This document shows, in pieces, positions 56,044-64,000 of a stretch of 64,000 nt of DNA (position 1 is the first letter of the stretch; each line of letters begins with the position of its first letter). A program made the translations under genes and the position numbers. The notes beneath the pieces were generated by a model, which saw nothing but the letters and a program-made list of their open reading frames with translations, ran no database searches and was not told where the DNA came from. Origin of the DNA: Amycolatopsis sp. CA-126428 (GTDB lineage: Bacteria > Actinomycetota > Actinomycetes > Mycobacteriales > Pseudonocardiaceae); NCBI RefSeq assembly GCF_002904335.1, contig NZ_PPHF01000074.1:310001-374000 (forward strand), read 5' to 3'.

Positions 56044-56829
56044 ATGATTCCCCCAGCAATGTCCCGGATCGTCCGGGTGGCGGCGGTCGCCGCGCTCGTG
56101 GTTTCGGCGGCGGTCGGCACCGGCGCCACCGCGTCGGCCGCCTCGTGGCCGAACCCGGGCACCAGCGTGCCGGTACCGAAGACGATCAAGGTCACCAGCG
56201 GCACCTACGACGGCGGCCTCAAGCGGTTCTACGGCACCGGCGACCTCGGCACCGGCGGCCAGAGCGAGGACCAGGGCCCGATCTTCGAGCTCGCCAACGG
56301 CACCACGCTGAAGAACGTCGTGCTGGGCAACCCCGCCGCCGACGGCGTGCACTGCCTCGGCACCTGCACGCTGCTCAACGTCTGGTGGGAGGACGTCGGC
56401 GAAGACGCCGCGACGTTCAAGGGCACCTCCGCTTCCCAGACGATGACCATCGACGGCGGCGGCGCGCGCAAGGCGTCGGACAAGGTGTTCCAGCACAACG
56501 GCCCCGGCACGATGTACATCCGCAACTTCCAGGTCAACGACTTCGGCAAGCTGTACCGCTCCTGCGGCAACTGCAAGACGCAGTACAAGCGCAACGTCGT
56601 CGTGGACAACGTCACCGCCACCGTGCCCGGCAAGGCGCTGGTCGGCATCAACACCAACTACGGTGACACCGCGAAGCTGACGAGGATCACCATCGTCGGC
56701 GACTCCAGCCGCAAGATCGAGCCCTGCACGAAGTACAAGGGCGTGACCAGCGGCGAGCCGACGAAGATCGGCAGCGGCCCGGACTCGGCGAACTGCCTCT
56801 ACACCGCGGCGAACATCGCCTACCAGTAA
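56044..56829 (+). CDS. Secreted pectate lyase, PL3 family
   Basis: The 261-residue protein has a signal peptide ending near residue 36 (ASAAS-WPNP) and a compact beta-helix. PL3 features include EDQGPIFELANGTTLKNVVLG, ADGVHCLGTCTLLNVWWEDVGEDAATFKG and IRNFQVNDFGKLYRSCGNCKTQYKR, with several cysteines in pairs. Such enzymes cleave low-ester pectate with Ca2+ at alkaline pH. GGGAGTGA precedes the ATG. It has its own operator-controlled promoter and a terminator after it. Confidence 0.93.
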   Translation: MIPPAMSRIVRVAAVAALVVSAAVGTGATASAASWPNPGTSVPVPKTIKVTSGTYDGGLKRFYGTGDLGTGGQSEDQGPIFELANGTTLKNVVLGNPAADGVHCLGTCTLLNVWWEDVGEDAATFKGTSASQTMTIDGGGARKASDKVFQHNGPGTMYIRNFQVNDFGKLYRSCGNCKTQYKRNVVVDNVTATVPGKALVGINTNYGDTAKLTRITIVGDSSRKIEPCTKYKGVTSGEPTKIGSGPDSANCLYTAANIAYQ

Positions 56830-56835
56830 CCGACC

Positions 56836-56876
56836 CGCGCCGGGGGTGCCGGCCGCCGTCCGGTACCCCCGGCGCG
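56836..56876 (+). terminator. Terminator hairpin after the PL3 gene
   Basis: CGCGCCGGGGGTGCCGG (56836-56852) pairs with CCGGTACCCCCGGCGCG (56860-56876) over 17 bp with one G-T/A mismatch position and a 7-nt loop. Confidence 0.7.
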
Positions 56877-56896
56877 TTCCACTCCGTGGAGGCGTC

Positions 56897-57925
56897 ATGT
56901 TCAAGACCCTGCTCGTCGCGTCGGTGCTCGCCGGGGCGTCGCTGGCGGCCACTGCGCCGACGTCAGCGGCCGCGGCGGCGAACGTCGTCGTGGCCAAGGA
57001 CGGATCCGGCAACTACACCACCGTGCAGGCCGGGATCAACGCGGTCTCGGCGGGCGGCACGATCTCGGTCAAACCCGGGACCTACCGCGAAGTGATCACC
57101 GTGCCGTCGGGCAAGACCGGGATCACGCTGCGCGGGACCACCGGAAACGCCGCCGACGTCGTCATCGACTACAACAACGCCAGCGGGACGAAGAAGCCCG
57201 ACGGCTCGACGTACGGCACCTCCGGCAGCGCGACCGCGACGATCGCCGCGAACGGCTTCACCGCCACCGCGCTGACCTTCCGCAACTCCTTCGACCGCAA
57301 GGCGCACCCGGAGATCACCGACACCCAGGCGGTCGCGGTCAAGACCACCGGCGACCGGATGGTCTTCGACAACGTCACCTTCCTCGGCCACCAGGACACC
57401 CTGTACGCCGACACCGCGGCCGTCGGCACGGCCGGCCGCCAGTACTACCGCAACTGCGCGATCAGCGGTGACGTCGACTTCATGTTCGGCCGCGCCACCG
57501 CGGTGTTCGACCGGGCGACGATCACCGCGCTCGACCGCGGTTCGAGCAGCAACAACGGGTTCCTGACCGCGGCCAGCACCCGGCGGTCGAACCCGTACGG
57601 CTTCCTGATCACCGGCAGCAAGGTGGTCAGCTCGGCGGCCGGCGCGAGCTTCTACCTCGGCCGGCCGTGGCACCCGAGCGGGGACGTGGACGCCATCGCC
57701 CAGGTCCTGATCCGCGAGACGGCCCTGCCCGCGGCGATCAAGCCGGCGCCGTGGACCGACATGTCGGGCTTCTCGTGGAAGGACGCGCGGTTCTCCGAGT
57801 ACCGCAACACCGGCCCGGGCGCCGGGACCGGCGCCGACCGGCCGCAGCTGCCCGCCGCGCAGGCCGGGAACTACACCGCCCAGAAGTACCTCGCGGGCGG
57901 CGACGGCTGGAACCCCGTGCACTGA
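56897..57925 (+). CDS. Secreted pectinesterase (CE8)
   Basis: The 342-residue enzyme has a signal peptide (cleavage near AAAA-NVVV) and then the CE8 beta-helix. Motifs in order are GSGNYTTVQAGINAV, QAVAVKTTGDR, LGHQDTLYAD, GDVDFMFGRATAVFD with the two catalytic Asp residues, and YLGRPWHPSG with the conserved Arg-Pro-Trp. It removes methyl esters from pectin and so prepares the substrate for the pectate lyases encoded next to it. ATG at 56897 follows GGAGG. The 46-bp palindrome lies 16 bp after the stop. Confidence 0.95.
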   Translation: MFKTLLVASVLAGASLAATAPTSAAAAANVVVAKDGSGNYTTVQAGINAVSAGGTISVKPGTYREVITVPSGKTGITLRGTTGNAADVVIDYNNASGTKKPDGSTYGTSGSATATIAANGFTATALTFRNSFDRKAHPEITDTQAVAVKTTGDRMVFDNVTFLGHQDTLYADTAAVGTAGRQYYRNCAISGDVDFMFGRATAVFDRATITALDRGSSSNNGFLTAASTRRSNPYGFLITGSKVVSSAAGASFYLGRPWHPSGDVDAIAQVLIRETALPAAIKPAPWTDMSGFSWKDARFSEYRNTGPGAGTGADRPQLPAAQAGNYTAQKYLAGGDGWNPVH

Positions 57926-57941
57926 CCCCCCTCTCCCCGCC

Positions 57942-57987
57942 GTCGTGAGTGGTAAGGCGGGTTAGAACCCGCTTTACCACTCACGAC
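57942..57987. repeat. 46-bp palindromic element, copy 3 (one mismatch)
   Basis: It is identical to copy 1 except for one C-to-T change in the right arm (GCTTTACC). It lies between the pectinesterase and arabinanase genes and may act as a terminator there. Confidence 0.88.
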
Positions 57988-58068
57988 AAGCTGCGGCAGA
58001 CCGGGAAACCCGACGTCCGGGTCTTGACGGCCGAAGCGGGAAGGTCAACCATTTCACCCGTCAGGTGC

Positions 58069-58082
58069 TGTTAGCGTTAACA
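58069..58082 (+). promoter_or_regulatory. Arabinose-type LacI operator before the arabinanase gene
   Basis: TGTTAGCGTTAACA matches the site at 6527 at 13 of 14 positions, and flanking GC/GC extends the symmetry to 18 bp. It lies 35 bp before the ATG. Confidence 0.72.
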
Positions 58083-58117
58083 GCGCCTCGGATCAGCGTC
58101 GACCCCGAGGACCTTTC

Positions 58118-59104
58118 ATGAGCCTGCGCCGCCTCCCGGCCATCGTCGCCGTCGCCGCCGCCCTGCTGAGCGCCCCCGCCGCGCAGGCCGCGACCTACCC
58201 CGACCCCGGTTACGTGACCGGGGACATCGAGGCGGTGCACGACCCGTCCATGATCCGCGCCGCGGACGGCAGTTACCTGCTCTACTCCACCGACCAGTAC
58301 CTGCAGATCCGCCGCTCGACCGACCGGATCCACTTCACGAAGATCGGCTCGGTCTGGCCGAACGGCGCCCCGTGGACCACGCCCTTCACCGACCCGGCCA
58401 AGCCGGAGTACCTCTGGGCGCCGGACATTTCGTTCCACAACGGCAAGTACTACCTCTACTACGCGGCTTCGTCGCTCGGCTCCCGCAACTCGGCGATCTT
58501 CCTCGCCACCAGCACCACCGGCCTGCCCGGCAGCTGGACCAACCAGGGGATCGTCGTGCAGACGAGCACGAGCAACGACTACAACGCGATCGACCCGAAC
58601 CTGTTCGTCGACTCCTCCGGCCGCTGGTGGCTCACCTTCGGCTCCTGGTGGACCGGGATCAAGATGATCCGGCTCGACCCGGCGACCGGCAAGCGCAGCA
58701 CCACCGACACCGCGCTGCGCGCCATCGCCCAGCGCACCGGCAGCACGTCGGCCGAAGAAGCGCCCTACATCATCCAGCACGGCGGCTACTACTACCTGTT
58801 CGTCTCGTGGGACCTCTGCTGCCAGGGCACGAAGAGCACCTACCGCGTGATGGTCGGCCGTTCGACGTCGATCACCGGCCCGTACACCGACCGCAACGGC
58901 GTCCGGATGACCGCCGGCGGCGGCACGCAGATCCTCGCGAGCCACGGCGCCGTCCACGGCCCCGGCCACGTGGCCGTGCTGCACGACACGGACGCCGACG
59001 TGCTGATCTACCACTACTACTACTCGGACGCGACGCCGCTGACGGGCAAGCTCGGCATCAACCTCATCGGCTACGACAGCGCCGGCTGGCCCTACGTGTA
59101 CTGA
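58118..59104 (+). CDS. Secreted endo-1,5-alpha-L-arabinanase (GH43)
   Basis: The 328-residue enzyme has a signal peptide (cleavage after AQA, residue 24) and a five-bladed propeller. The catalytic set of GH43 is visible: Asp42 in VHDPS (base), Asp159 in IDPN (pKa modulator) and Glu214 in EEAPY (acid). WAPDISFHNGKYYLYYAAS and ILASHGAVHGPGHVAV are typical of endo-arabinanases. It would cut linear arabinan from pectin to arabino-oligosaccharides for the GH51 enzyme. The arabinose-type operator links it to the locus 50 kb upstream. It is followed after 45 bp by the GH35 gene. Confidence 0.93.
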   Translation: MSLRRLPAIVAVAAALLSAPAAQAATYPDPGYVTGDIEAVHDPSMIRAADGSYLLYSTDQYLQIRRSTDRIHFTKIGSVWPNGAPWTTPFTDPAKPEYLWAPDISFHNGKYYLYYAASSLGSRNSAIFLATSTTGLPGSWTNQGIVVQTSTSNDYNAIDPNLFVDSSGRWWLTFGSWWTGIKMIRLDPATGKRSTTDTALRAIAQRTGSTSAEEAPYIIQHGGYYYLFVSWDLCCQGTKSTYRVMVGRSTSITGPYTDRNGVRMTAGGGTQILASHGAVHGPGHVAVLHDTDADVLIYHYYYSDATPLTGKLGINLIGYDSAGWPYVY

Positions 59105-59149
59105 CCCGCGGATCAAACGACCTGTACCCCGCCGATCGGAAGTCCGTCC

Positions 59150-62044
59150 ATGCACCGGTTCCTGTCGTTCCTCCTCGCTCTGCTCGTCGCGACCGGGCTT
59201 TGTGCCGCACCGGCGCCGGCGTCGGCCGCTCCCGCTCCGAGGCCGAAGCACCAGGTCACCTTCGACAAGTACTCGCTCATGCTGGACGGCCGCCGCCAGG
59301 TGGTCTGGTCGGGCGAGTTCCACCCGTTCCGGCTGCCGAGCCCGGACCTGTGGCGCGACGTCCTGCAGAAGATGAAGGCCACCGGGTACACGGCGGTCTC
59401 GATCTACTTCGACTGGAACTACCACTCGCCGGCGCCCGGGGTGTACGACTTCACCGGCGTCCGCGACATGGACCGCGTGCTCGACCTCGCCGCCGAAGCC
59501 GGGCTGTACGTCATCGCGCGGCCCGGCCCGTACATCAACGCCGAGGTCACCGGCGGCGGATTCCCGGCGTGGCTGAGCACCCAGGCCGGCCGGGCCCGCA
59601 GCGACGCGCCGGACTACCTCGCCGCGGCCGACGAGTGGCTGTCGCGGATCGACGCGATCATCGGCCGCCACCAGTACACCGACGGCCGGGGCCCGGTGAT
59701 CCTCTACCAGATCGAGAACGAGCTTTCCGCCACCGGGACCGCGCAGCGCAACTACATCGCCCACCTCCACGACAAGGTGCGGGCCGACGGGATCACCGTC
59801 CCGGTCTTCCACAACGACAAGGGCCGCAACGGGATCTGGGTGCCGCCCGGCTCCGGCGTGCCCGGCACCGTCGAAGGCAAGGTCGACCTCTACGCCTTCG
59901 ACGGCTACCCCGGCGGCACCTGCCGGACCGACGCGACCCCGGGCAACCCGAACACCGCCCCGGACTGGGGGACGTACGGGCCCGGCGGGGCGAAGGGCGG
60001 CGCGAGCGCGTCGCCGAACACGCCCGGGTTCGTCGCCGAGTTCGGCGGCGGCTGGTTCGACTACTGGGGCAGCAACGGCACCTACCCGTGCACCGCGGTG
60101 CGGCAGGGACCGGGCTACGAGCGCGTCTTCTACGGCACCAACCTGGCGAACGGCCTGACCCTCCAGAACTTCTACATGACCTTCGGCGGCACGTCGTGGG
60201 GCGGGCTCCCGGCGCCGGTGGTCTACAGCTCCTACGACTACGGCGCGGCGATCGACGAAGGACGTCAGCTCCGGCCGAAGGCGTTGACGATGAAGGAGAT
60301 CGGCGGGTTCCTGGCCACCGTCCCGGACTTGGCCAAACTGGACCGGGCGGCGCCGGTGACGCCGTCGTCGGCCGCGGTGAAGGTCTACCACAACGTCAAC
60401 CCGGACACGGGCGTGCACTTCTACCTGCCGGTGCACTCGCCGTCGAACGCCACGACGGACGACGCGTTCACCTTCCCGCTGTCCACATCGGACGGTGACT
60501 ACACCGTCCCGGTCCGGCTGACCGGGCAGGACGCGAAGTACCTGGTGGCGAACTTCGACGTCGCGGGTCAGCACCTCGTGTACTCGACGTCGGAGCTGAT
60601 GGCCCAGGCCGCCGGGACCGTGCTGCTGCACGGACGGCCGGGCGAGGACGGCGAGACGGTGCTTCGGTACGCGACACGGCCGCGCGTGGACGTCCTTGCG
60701 GGGAACGTCACGACCACCTGGTCCGGCAACGACCTGCGCCTGAACTACCGCCACGACGGGCTCGCGCGCGTCCGGATCAGCGGCGGCGGCCGCCCGGCCG
60801 TCACGCTGCTGCTCGCCGACGACGCGACCGCGGACACCTTCTGGGCGGCCGGCGGCCTGCTCGTGCGCGGGCCGGACCTGGTGCGCACGGCCCAGGCCGG
60901 GTTCGTGCTGACCGGCGACACGAAGGCGCCGAGGGACCTCGAAGTGTGGGGCGCCCGCGGTCCGCTGCTGTGGTGGAACGGCGCCCCGGTGCCGGCGCGG
61001 CCGACGGCGTCGGGCAGCTTGCTGGCCTTCCGGCCGCTGCCCGGTCCCGCCGACCCGCGCCTGCCGGAGCTCACCGGCTGGCGCTCGGCGCCGGGGTCCC
61101 CGGAGGCCGGACCGGGGTACGACGACTCGGCCTGGCCGTCCGCGGACCGGACCACCACGAACAGCACCACCCCGCCGCCGGCCGGGCAGCCGGTGCTGAC
61201 CGCGGACGACTACGGCTTCGGCGTCGGCGACGTCTGGTACCGCGGCCGGTTCACCGGGGCGCCGGGGGAGCAGGTCAGCCTCCGCTACGGCGGCGGGGGT
61301 GCGGGCATGCTGCAGGCGTGGCTGGACGGGCAGTACCTCGGCCAGCACGTCGTGCCGTCGGCGCTGCCCGCCCCGCCGACGACCGGCACGGCGGCGTTCA
61401 CCGTCCCCGAAGGCCTGCGCGGCGACGGCCCGCACGTGCTGTCGGTGATGGTCCGGAACAACGGCCACAACGAGGACGGCGGCGTCAACGACGCCCACAA
61501 GGAAGGCCGGGGGCTCATCTCGTCGTCCCTGACCGGGGTGGCGTGGAAGCTCGAGGGCGGCACGGCGGACCCGGTGCGCGGCCCGCTGAACAACGGCGGT
61601 CTCGCGGGCGAACGCGCGGGCTGGCACCTGCCGGGCTTCCCGGACCGCGCCTGGACACCGTCGCCGGTCCCCGCTCCGGCGGCCGACCCCGGGACGACGT
61701 GGTACCGCACGACGTTCTCGCTGCGGGTCCCGCGCGACCAGGACACATCGGTGGGCCTGACGATCGGCGATCCCGCAAAGCCCCGCTCCGGCGGCCGGTA
61801 CCGGGTGCTGGTGTTCCTCAACGGCTGGAACGTCGGCCAGTACATCGGGGACGTCGGGCCGCAGCACACGTTCGTGCTGCCGAACGGAATCCTCGACCCC
61901 CACGGCCGCAACAGCCTGGCCCTGGCGGTGACCAGCGACGGCGGCCCGGGCAACGGCCTGGAGAAGGTCGCACTGACGGACTTGGGCACCGCCCGCGGCG
62001 GCGTCCCGGTCCGGCCGGTGTTCTCACCGGGGTGGCGGCGCTGA
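59150..62044 (+). CDS. Secreted beta-galactosidase (GH35)
   Basis: The 964-residue enzyme has a signal peptide (cleavage near ASAA) and a GH35 barrel at about residues 40-380. The acid/base is Glu191 in YQIENELS and the nucleophile Glu297 in VAEFGGGW. WSGEFHPFRLPSPDLWRDVLQKMK and ARPGPYINAEVTGGGFPAWL are diagnostic. Beta-sandwich and jelly-roll domains fill residues about 400-950, as in fungal LacA-type enzymes. Pectic galactan side chains are the probable substrate (inference). It lies 45 bp after the arabinanase gene, so both are likely on one transcript. Confidence 0.92.
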   Translation: MHRFLSFLLALLVATGLCAAPAPASAAPAPRPKHQVTFDKYSLMLDGRRQVVWSGEFHPFRLPSPDLWRDVLQKMKATGYTAVSIYFDWNYHSPAPGVYDFTGVRDMDRVLDLAAEAGLYVIARPGPYINAEVTGGGFPAWLSTQAGRARSDAPDYLAAADEWLSRIDAIIGRHQYTDGRGPVILYQIENELSATGTAQRNYIAHLHDKVRADGITVPVFHNDKGRNGIWVPPGSGVPGTVEGKVDLYAFDGYPGGTCRTDATPGNPNTAPDWGTYGPGGAKGGASASPNTPGFVAEFGGGWFDYWGSNGTYPCTAVRQGPGYERVFYGTNLANGLTLQNFYMTFGGTSWGGLPAPVVYSSYDYGAAIDEGRQLRPKALTMKEIGGFLATVPDLAKLDRAAPVTPSSAAVKVYHNVNPDTGVHFYLPVHSPSNATTDDAFTFPLSTSDGDYTVPVRLTGQDAKYLVANFDVAGQHLVYSTSELMAQAAGTVLLHGRPGEDGETVLRYATRPRVDVLAGNVTTTWSGNDLRLNYRHDGLARVRISGGGRPAVTLLLADDATADTFWAAGGLLVRGPDLVRTAQAGFVLTGDTKAPRDLEVWGARGPLLWWNGAPVPARPTASGSLLAFRPLPGPADPRLPELTGWRSAPGSPEAGPGYDDSAWPSADRTTTNSTTPPPAGQPVLTADDYGFGVGDVWYRGRFTGAPGEQVSLRYGGGGAGMLQAWLDGQYLGQHVVPSALPAPPTTGTAAFTVPEGLRGDGPHVLSVMVRNNGHNEDGGVNDAHKEGRGLISSSLTGVAWKLEGGTADPVRGPLNNGGLAGERAGWHLPGFPDRAWTPSPVPAPAADPGTTWYRTTFSLRVPRDQDTSVGLTIGDPAKPRSGGRYRVLVFLNGWNVGQYIGDVGPQHTFVLPNGILDPHGRNSLALAVTSDGGPGNGLEKVALTDLGTARGGVPVRPVFSPGWRR

Positions 62045-62118
62045 GGACGTTTCGTGTCTTCGGCGACGGGGTAGAAGGGTGATCACTCGACGCTGATTTC
62101 CGTGGAAGGAGCCCCTCG

Positions 62119-62481
62119 ATGAGCGCCGCCGACCTGTCCGCGCTGCTGCTGTCTGCGAAGACCGCGGAGCCCCGTCCGGGAACGCTGCGGGTCACGGTCA
62201 CCGGCGAGATCGACATGGTGACGCGCTCACGGCTCGACGAGGAACTCGACCGCGCGGTCGCGGCGGCCCCGCGGCGGCTGGTGGTCGACCTGCTGGGCGT
62301 GGGTTTCTGCGGCGTGACGGGCATTGCGTCGCTGGGCCGCCTGCGGGCTCGCTGTGCCGATGCGGGGATCGACCTGGCGCTGAAGCCGTCCGGTGTGGTG
62401 CGGCGGGCCTTGGACCTCGCCGCGGTCGCCCCGCTGTTCCGGCTGGAAGGACGGCCGGAGCCGCAGCTCATCGCCCGGTGA
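62119..62481 (+). CDS. STAS-domain protein (anti-sigma factor antagonist-like)
   Basis: The 120-residue protein is a single STAS domain with LRVTVTGEIDMVTRSRLDEELDRAV and LVVDLLGVGFCGVTGIASLGRL. In SpoIIAA/RsbV-type antagonists the segment after the strand is an Asp-Ser-Ser-Gly motif, whose Ser is phosphorylated. Here it reads Gly-Val-Thr-Gly, so the phospho-acceptor Ser is replaced. The protein may be phosphorylated on Thr, constitutively active, or a binding module of another kind. GGAAGGAG precedes the ATG. Its 3' end overlaps the convergent regulator gene by 14 bp. Confidence 0.85.
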   Translation: MSAADLSALLLSAKTAEPRPGTLRVTVTGEIDMVTRSRLDEELDRAVAAAPRRLVVDLLGVGFCGVTGIASLGRLRARCADAGIDLALKPSGVVRRALDLAAVAPLFRLEGRPEPQLIAR

Positions 62482-64000
62482 CGGCCGGCCCGGTGAACGT
62501 GCGCGCTTCTTCGTCCGCGGCGGCCCGCTCGCGGTCCGCGGCCGCCGGGTCGCCCGGACCCCCGCGGCGGAGCAGCGCCTCGGCGTGCCGGCGGCGCGAA
62601 AACACCACCGCGGGCCAGTGGGCCAGCGCGAGGTTGTGCCGTACCGCGGCCCGCAGGTGCGTCACCGCCCGGTCCGGGTCGCCGGCCGTGAGGGCCGTGG
62701 TCCCGAGCGGGTGGTGGACCGAGCCGAAACACGCGATGCCCAAGCTCGCCATCGCCGGCAGCTGCGCGAACGGCGCCAGCAGCTCGTGGATCCGCGCCGC
62801 CGTCGGCCGATCGTCGAGCAGGTAGGCCGTTTCCGCGGCGCCGCACAGCGAAGTCAGCCAGGTGCTCGACCGCGGCAACGCACCCAGGTCCTCGCCGCAC
62901 AGCCGCGCCAGCGCGCCCGCGGCCGTGCGGCGGTCCCCGGCCGAGGCCGCGGCCACGGCGAGCGCCGCGTAGTACGAGTTGTCGATCGGGCTGAGCGTCG
63001 GTGAGTGCATCAGGCCGTCCAGCACCGGCACCAGCTCGCCGAGCCGGCCCTGGAACCACCGGATCGCCACCAGCTGCGCGCCGTACCAGCCGAGTGCGTC
63101 GAAGTCGCCGGCCGCCTGGCCGACCTCGGCGCAGGCCTGCGCCCCGGCCTCGGCCTCGCCGAACCGGCCGGCGCGGATGGCCAGCATGACCTTGAGCGCG
63201 TCGGCCACGAAGCCCGCCGCCAGGTGCTTGCGCTCGGCCAGCAGGTCGTCGAGCTCGCCGAGCCGCCGCTCGGCGTGCCGGTCGCCGGCCAGGAACAGGT
63301 CGACGGTGTCCCACAGCACGCCCATCACCAGGTCGGTGCGCCGTCCCGTGCGGCCGCTCACCCCGACCAGCTCCGTCGCGAGGGTGTACCGCAGCCGCGT
63401 GTGGTCCGGGCCGAGCAGGCAGTGGTGGGCCAGGCTCAGCGCCTCGGCGTGCGCGACCGGGTCGCCCGCCGCCCGCGTCCGCTCGGCCGCCGCGAGGACG
63501 CGGTCGTGGGTGCCCGCTTCGTAGTCCAGTTCGGCCGCGAGCCGGACCTGGAGCCGGTGACCCAGCGTGGAGCCGGGATCGACCTGCTCCAGCGCGTGCC
63601 GCAGCCGCGTCAGCAGCGACGCCGCCGCGACGGCCGTCCGGTGCTCGTGCACCCACACCCCGCCCAGGCCGAGGGCGGCGCGGGCGAGCGCGACGGCGTC
63701 CCCGGCCCGCTCGGCCCGGACGTAGGCGCTTTCGAAGTGTTCCCGGCCGGTCCGGAGGTCGCCGTCCTCGAGCAGCGCGTGTTCGCCCGCGGCGAGGGCG
63801 TCGTCGGGGGCGGTCACCACCGCCGTCGCGCGGGTGGCGAGCAGGGCCGGGTCCTGGGCGAGCACCTGACGGTGCACCTGCGCCAGCACCGGCGACGGCT
63901 CCACCCCGGCCGCGGTGATCAAGCCGTGCCGGGCCCGGCGGAACGCCTCCAGCGCGTCACTCTGCCGCCCGGCCCGGTAGAACGCCGTCATCAGCTGCGC
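62468..64000 (-). CDS. BTAD-domain transcriptional regulator (SARP/AfsR-type), C-terminal part
   Basis: The frame is open from the window edge to a TGA at 62468 and gives 510 residues. The first about 55 are the end of a BTAD domain (YRAGRQSDALEAFRRARHGL, AGVEPSPVLAQVHRQVLAQD), which in such regulators follows an N-terminal OmpR-type DNA-binding domain that would lie beyond the edge. The rest is helical and TPR-like (repeated Ala-rich pairs such as EHFESAYVRAERAGDAVALARAALGLG). No NB-ARC Walker motif is seen in the visible part. Targets are unknown. It is convergent with the STAS gene. Confidence 0.85.
   Translation of the reverse strand, partial: AQLMTAFYRAGRQSDALEAFRRARHGLITAAGVEPSPVLAQVHRQVLAQDPALLATRATAVVTAPDDALAAGEHALLEDGDLRTGREHFESAYVRAERAGDAVALARAALGLGGVWVHEHRTAVAAASLLTRLRHALEQVDPGSTLGHRLQVRLAAELDYEAGTHDRVLAAAERTRAAGDPVAHAEALSLAHHCLLGPDHTRLRYTLATELVGVSGRTGRRTDLVMGVLWDTVDLFLAGDRHAERRLGELDDLLAERKHLAAGFVADALKVMLAIRAGRFGEAEAGAQACAEVGQAAGDFDALGWYGAQLVAIRWFQGRLGELVPVLDGLMHSPTLSPIDNSYYAALAVAAASAGDRRTAAGALARLCGEDLGALPRSSTWLTSLCGAAETAYLLDDRPTAARIHELLAPFAQLPAMASLGIACFGSVHHPLGTTALTAGDPDRAVTHLRAAVRHNLALAHWPAVVFSRRRHAEALLRRGGPGDPAAADRERAAADEEARTFTGPAVTGR

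Noticed and set aside
58061-61903. Minus-strand open frame of 1280 codons opposite GH43 and GH35
   Set aside because: Same reason: it crosses two well-supported plus-strand genes and has no recognisable domain.

Overview
The window is GC-rich (nearly all codons end in G or C), uses many GTG starts, has ATGA/GTGA gene overlaps and carries actinobacterial families: CUT1 sugar importers without their own ATPase, DUF1996, BTAD regulators, a VanJ-like membrane phosphatase and leaderless promoters. I read it as chromosomal DNA of a Pseudonocardiaceae-type actinomycete, most likely Amycolatopsis or a close relative. The genus is an inference from gene content, not from a marker gene. I see no tRNA, rRNA, CRISPR array, insertion sequence or phage gene.

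Layout. 1-5.2 kb: the edge of a LysE-type exporter, a short-chain dehydrogenase, a secreted cellulose-binding beta-helix protein, a small Cys-rich ORF, and a D,D-carboxypeptidase overlapping a VanJ-like phosphatase gene. 5.35-25.5 kb: an L-arabinose locus. It holds a LacI-family regulator, a YtfQRT-YjfF-type furanose importer, a huge secreted GH51 arabinofuranosidase, araB-araD-araA, a ChvE-MmsAB-type pentose importer, a DUF1996 protein, and a LacI-like protein that has lost its DNA-binding domain. 25.8-34.8 kb: a glyoxalase-fold protein, a P450, a glycerol kinase fused to a hemerythrin-like domain, an IclR regulator and the divergent glpF-glpK-glpD operon. 34.8-44.8 kb: mostly housekeeping and mixed genes, including argG with an apparently leaderless ARG-box promoter, a TetR/oxidoreductase pair with two matching operators, a secreted C70-like cysteine protease with a membrane-anchored partner, an Lrp/AsnC-type regulator, a serine hydrolase and an alditol oxidase-like protein. 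44.8-62.0 kb: a pectin and arabinan locus. It holds a LacI regulator, three Gfo/Idh/MocA oxidoreductases, a CUT1 importer, DUF624, a DUF6807 (PmoA-like) protein, pectate lyases of PL1 and PL3 type, a CE8 pectinesterase, a GH43 endo-arabinanase and a GH35 beta-galactosidase. 62.1-64 kb: a STAS protein and the C-terminal part of a BTAD regulator.

How it fits together. Secreted pectate lyases, pectinesterase, arabinanase and beta-galactosidase would open pectin and its arabinan/galactan side chains. GH51 releases arabinofuranose. Two importers bring arabinose in, and AraA-AraB-AraD convert it to xylulose 5-phosphate. Closely related palindromes (TGTTAGCGCTAACA type) sit in front of the arabinose regulator, the furanose importer, the HTH-less paralogue and, 50 kb away, the arabinanase, so the two loci appear to share one regulon. 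A second palindrome family (GAAAGCGCTTTC type) marks the pectin genes. A 46-bp near-perfect palindrome occurs three times between genes, one copy lying between a binding-protein gene and its ATPase gene, as REP elements do in other bacteria.
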